Notes under the pieces: generated by a model
What the model was told of the DNA's origin: nothing
Seen by the model: the letters and a program-made list of their open reading frames with translations, nothing else
Databases searched by the model: none
Program-made: the position numbers and the translations under genes
In this document: positions 4,502-6,836 of the stretch, piece by piece
Numbering within the stretch: position 1 is the stretch's first letter
Layout: the number at the start of each line of letters is the position of its first letter
NCBI GenBank assembly: GCA_021162905.1
Contig: JAGGXT010000372.1
Span: 1-6,836 of the forward strand
Direction: 5' to 3'
From: Candidatus Odinarchaeota archaeon
GTDB taxonomy: Archaea > Asgardarchaeota > JAGGXT01
Length of the DNA stretch: 6,836 bases

Positions 4502-6169
4502 ATGGAGAGAATATATCAAGTAATATCTCAAGCTAAATCAAGCATATCAAGCCTTCTTTGGCCTCCAAAAGTCACTAAGAAGGTATTTAATCAGATTCTT
4601 AAAGAGATAATCAATAAAACTGCTTTCTCCAACATAACTTCCAAGTTAGTAATAGGTATTGTGGATGATGATCAGTTTATCGATATAACAAGACATATAT
4701 ACGATGCTTCAAGTTCTAAAGACTTCAAAGAGAAGGTTTGCGATAACAAGTTAGTGATTTTCTATTATATTAATCCACTTGAGAGGTTTGTGCCAATCAA
4801 TGTGGTTTCGGTAGATGGCATTGACAACTTCATTCTCTTTCAAGATGACATTTATGGGGACCTAACATTATCAATACCTATTAAGACTCAATATCTGAAG
4901 GAGTATATAGATGTAGTCTCATTGGGCAGTCAGGAACTTTTTGGCAATAGTGGTTTTATTGAAGAAGAGATAATGAGAATCATAAATTCCATATTCATAG
5001 CAAAGGACTCAAGGAAAGAAAGTATAGCTATTAAATATGTTGGAAATATAAATTATAGGTTATCAACTATTGGTAATTATTATAAGGCGTTTCTGTTTCC
5101 AGATTTCCAATCGATAATAGTATCAATTGAGAGATTTCTTGATGGGATAAAAGAACTGTTTCATGTTAGATTCATAACTTATGCCAATCATGACCCTGAG
5201 CACACTAAGAACGTTGCAAAATCTCTTTCTCAAGGGCTTCTTGATATCCATGGAGAAAATTTATTTTTCAGATTAAATATGATTGAAAGATATTTGCTCA
5301 TATCATCTGCTTTGTTGCATGATATAGGAATGGCTCTCACGGATTCGGTAATCAAAGAACTTGATTTAGAGAGATGGAACGATATAATCAAAATAGATAA
5401 GGATGAAATTGTTCGAGAGCTCGAAGGAGGCAGTTCTCATATAAAGAAGAGAGAAAAGGTAAGAAAATACCATGCCTACATTGGTGGCAGTTTCGTCTCA
5501 GACCTTCTATCAAGATATATTAGAAATGAAAATCTCTTAAAATATATGGATTTACAGAACCGCGTTTCAACGCTTGTGGCAGCACATTCGCTGACCTTTA
5601 ATCTAAAAAAGATAGATCCCGTAATTACATGTACTCATGCTGAAAAAGAATACACCGTTAGATTCAGATTACTGGCTGCGCTTTTAAGGCTTGCTGATTG
5701 CTTTGATATAACCATTAAAAGAGTAGACCCTATAAAAGCTGACTTGATAGAGCTATGGAAAGAGGAGCCATCACAAGTAAAGCATTGGGCATTTAAATTG
5801 CTTATTGGGAAAGTATCCCTAGTGCCATATGATGATGGCTTTGCACCGTGCATCCAGCATGCAGCTCTTGATGAGGATGAAGAGTTTGGAGTTAAAATAT
5901 TTGAAGGCATAAACCTACTTGAAGATGTATCTGCGATAACTAATGTATTACAAGAGGCTGGAAAAATAGGCGACACAGAATTAGATATTGAGTTAAATAT
6001 AAAGCCCATAGTAATCGTAGAGAATATAAATAAAAAGCACAGAGAAATTTTGAATGGTCGGAATTTAAAAACTTTGAAAGAGACACAAAAAAGGAGTGAG
6101 GAACGTTTACTTAAAATCGCTTGCGATGTTCTTTCACGTTATTTAGGCCATCCACTCTCATTGCAATGA
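4502..6169 (+). CDS. HD-domain phosphohydrolase, HD-CE-like
   Basis: A 555-residue soluble protein. The C-terminal half holds an HD-superfamily metal-dependent phosphohydrolase domain with every expected ligand: YANHDPEH (227-234; His230, His234), LLHDIGM (271-277; His273, Asp274), RKYHAYIGGSFV (321-332; His324), AAHS (360-363; His362) and LLRLADCFDIT (394-404; Asp399). RLAD-x-x-DI after the HxxxH and HD motifs is typical of the HD-CE group, often found in conflict and HSP90-like ATPase contexts, rather than of HD-GYP or RelA/SpoT proteins. Residues about 405-505 form an alpha/beta region often following HD-CE domains, and 507-550 is a charged, likely coiled-coil tail. Residues 1-200 are an unrecognised domain, with a hydrophobic strand followed by acidic residues (LVIGIVDDDQF, 49-59). 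The probable activity is hydrolysis of a nucleotide or nucleotide-derived signal; the substrate is unknown. It has its own promoter and sits 227 bases after the nucleotidyltransferase remnant. Confidence 0.85.
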   Translation: MERIYQVISQAKSSISSLLWPPKVTKKVFNQILKEIINKTAFSNITSKLVIGIVDDDQFIDITRHIYDASSSKDFKEKVCDNKLVIFYYINPLERFVPINVVSVDGIDNFILFQDDIYGDLTLSIPIKTQYLKEYIDVVSLGSQELFGNSGFIEEEIMRIINSIFIAKDSRKESIAIKYVGNINYRLSTIGNYYKAFLFPDFQSIIVSIERFLDGIKELFHVRFITYANHDPEHTKNVAKSLSQGLLDIHGENLFFRLNMIERYLLISSALLHDIGMALTDSVIKELDLERWNDIIKIDKDEIVRELEGGSSHIKKREKVRKYHAYIGGSFVSDLLSRYIRNENLLKYMDLQNRVSTLVAAHSLTFNLKKIDPVITCTHAEKEYTVRFRLLAALLRLADCFDITIKRVDPIKADLIELWKEEPSQVKHWAFKLLIGKVSLVPYDDGFAPCIQHAALDEDEEFGVKIFEGINLLEDVSAITNVLQEAGKIGDTELDIELNIKPIVIVENINKKHREILNGRNLKTLKETQKRSEERLLKIACDVLSRYLGHPLSLQ

Positions 6170-6190
6170 ACAGTTTGAAAATGCCCATAA

Positions 6191-6212
6191 ATCTTTAATT
6201 TTCCAAATTTTT
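6191..6212 (+). terminator. Candidate T-rich terminator after the HD-domain gene
   Basis: T4 (6199-6202) and T5 (6208-6212) runs begin about 20 bases after the stop at 6169, with no stable hairpin before them. Archaeal termination commonly uses such oligo-T tracts. This is consistent with the HD gene being monocistronic. Confidence 0.35.
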
Positions 6213-6253
6213 GTGCAAAGTTTATTAGATATTAAATTTTATTTGATTAACAT

Positions 6254-6265
6254 TATTATATATCT
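6254..6265 (+). promoter_or_regulatory. Candidate TATA box for the terminal gene pair
   Basis: The element around TTATATATCT predicts a transcript start near 6285, leaving a leader of about 22 bases that holds the ribosome site at 6293-6300. Confidence 0.45.
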
Positions 6266-6292
6266 ACTAAATGTATTGGGCTGAAATAAATT

Positions 6293-6300
6293 AAAGGAGG
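6293..6300 (+). promoter_or_regulatory. Strong ribosome binding site pointing to an ATT start
   Basis: AAAGGAGG ends 7 bases before ATT 6308. The identical octamer at 6763-6770 also ends exactly 7 bases before the ATG of the next gene. The frame has no ATG, GTG or TTG between the stop at 6287-6289 and ATG 6392, so this site decides the start. Confidence 0.7.
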
Positions 6301-6307
6301 AGTTATT

Positions 6308-6778
6308 ATTCCAAAAGCCGTTAAAAGTATATATACACTCATTAAGGTTTTAGCACTAATTTTCGGGCTATTAACGTCTGGCATTGCATTTATGATGGCC
6401 CATGATGCTACAAAGGTTACTATTGATGCTGATGAATTTGCGAGATCAATGAACTTTACAATATCGAATGATACGGTATATGTTAGTACATCTGGAACAA
6501 TATCCTATGATGGTTACCTATTTACAATTTCCGATGTAAATGTAACAATAGTGCTTTATGTTAATAGTACAGAACTCCCTCCTGTTGCGAAACAAGAGAA
6601 GATCTTTACACTTGAACCTCATGATAGTGAAACTTTATCATTTAACATATCAGTTCCGAGAAGTTACTATGAACATGCTGAAAAATGGTATGTTCAGGTT
6701 ATTGTTTCCGGAGCAATGACTTATATGGACTATAATTTCGCAAGTTTCTCATTAATATACACAAAGGAGGTATCGTGA
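6308..6778 (+). CDS. Membrane-anchored extracellular protein, probable ATT start
   Basis: A 156-residue protein if translation begins at ATT 6308. Residues 3-7 are basic, 8-31 form one hydrophobic helix (a signal anchor or signal peptide), and the rest is a beta-rich outer domain with five N-x-S/T sequons (Asn49, 54, 78, 86, 113). Its pattern, VTIVLYVNST then FTLEPHDSETLSFNISVP, resembles LEA14/WHy-type or S-layer-associated beta-sandwiches, but no family is assigned. Starting at the first ATG (6392) would leave 128 residues with no membrane segment and no ribosome site. The start is backed by AAAGGAGG at 6293. The stop TGA (6776-6778) shares one base with the ATG of the next gene, so the two are probably translationally coupled and may act together at the cell surface. 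A sequencing error or natural ATG-to-ATT change is possible. Confidence 0.75.
   Translation: MPKAVKSIYTLIKVLALIFGLLTSGIAFMMAHDATKVTIDADEFARSMNFTISNDTVYVSTSGTISYDGYLFTISDVNVTIVLYVNSTELPPVAKQEKIFTLEPHDSETLSFNISVPRSYYEHAEKWYVQVIVSGAMTYMDYNFASFSLIYTKEVS
6763..6770 (+). promoter_or_regulatory. Ribosome binding site of the downstream partner gene
   Basis: AAAGGAGG lies inside the end of the preceding gene, 7 bases before ATG 6778, supporting coupled translation of the pair. Confidence 0.65.
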
Positions 6779-6836
6779 TGGCTCATGCAGCTAGAGGTTT
6801 TTTAAGTGCGTTAATAACATTTATATCATATGGCAT
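6778..6836 (+). CDS. Partial CDS, start of a probable membrane or secreted protein
   Basis: Only the first 19 codons are in the window. They read MAHAARGFLSALITFISYG, a short basic start followed by the beginning of a hydrophobic helix, as in a signal peptide or anchor. The ATG overlaps the preceding stop by one base and has a strong ribosome site, so this is the second gene of an operon. The product cannot be identified. Confidence 0.6.
   Translation, partial: MAHAARGFLSALITFISYG

Noticed and set aside
1..6836. CRISPR array or insertion sequence with terminal repeats
   Set aside because: No regularly spaced repeats of 24-40 bases, no transposase frame and no paired long terminal inverted repeats were found.

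Overview
The window looks archaeal, most likely from a low-GC thermophile of the Thermoproteota, though the lineage is an inference. The evidence is a TFB (archaeal TFIIB)-like protein, TATA-type elements about 25 to 50 bases ahead of several genes, purine-rich Shine-Dalgarno sites of the GGAGG/GGTGA type, and AT-rich DNA using many AGA, AGG and ATA codons. It reads as an accessory stretch of short, mostly independent transcription units. I see no tRNA, rRNA, CRISPR array or intact insertion sequence.

Layout. Bases 82-1461 (+) encode a complete 12-helix MFS transporter. A 107-base gap then carries six helically phased TAAAC-like repeats and a TATA box ahead of a six-helix membrane protein of YciC/GPDP_memb type (1569-2465, +). 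This gene runs tail to tail into, and overlaps by 6 bp, a minus-strand gene (2460-3470) for an unusual TFB-like protein. That protein has cyclin-fold regions but no zinc ribbon, and its second repeat appears stretched. Bases 3471-4501 hold no convincing intact gene. They contain a long frame with one internal stop (3654-4088), a perfect 10-bp hairpin (4063-4087), the frameshifted tail of an MNT-type minimal nucleotidyltransferase (4066-4274), and a GC-rich patch that could be a structured RNA (4335-4406).

Bases 4502-6169 (+) encode a 555-residue protein with an HD phosphohydrolase domain that retains all expected metal ligands. It resembles the HD-CE group often associated with conflict systems, and has an unrecognised N-terminal domain. 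The last 530 bases begin a translationally coupled pair: a membrane-anchored extracellular protein that apparently starts at an ATT codon (6308-6778), then a second gene starting at 6778 and cut by the window edge.

How the genes fit together: only the final pair is clearly an operon. The nucleotidyltransferase remnant next to an intact HD-domain gene and a divergent TFB suggests a worn defence or mobile neighbourhood, but nothing here proves a joint function. The most noteworthy signals are the phased repeat array, the apparent ATT start, the rearranged TFB-like protein and the decayed nucleotidyltransferase.
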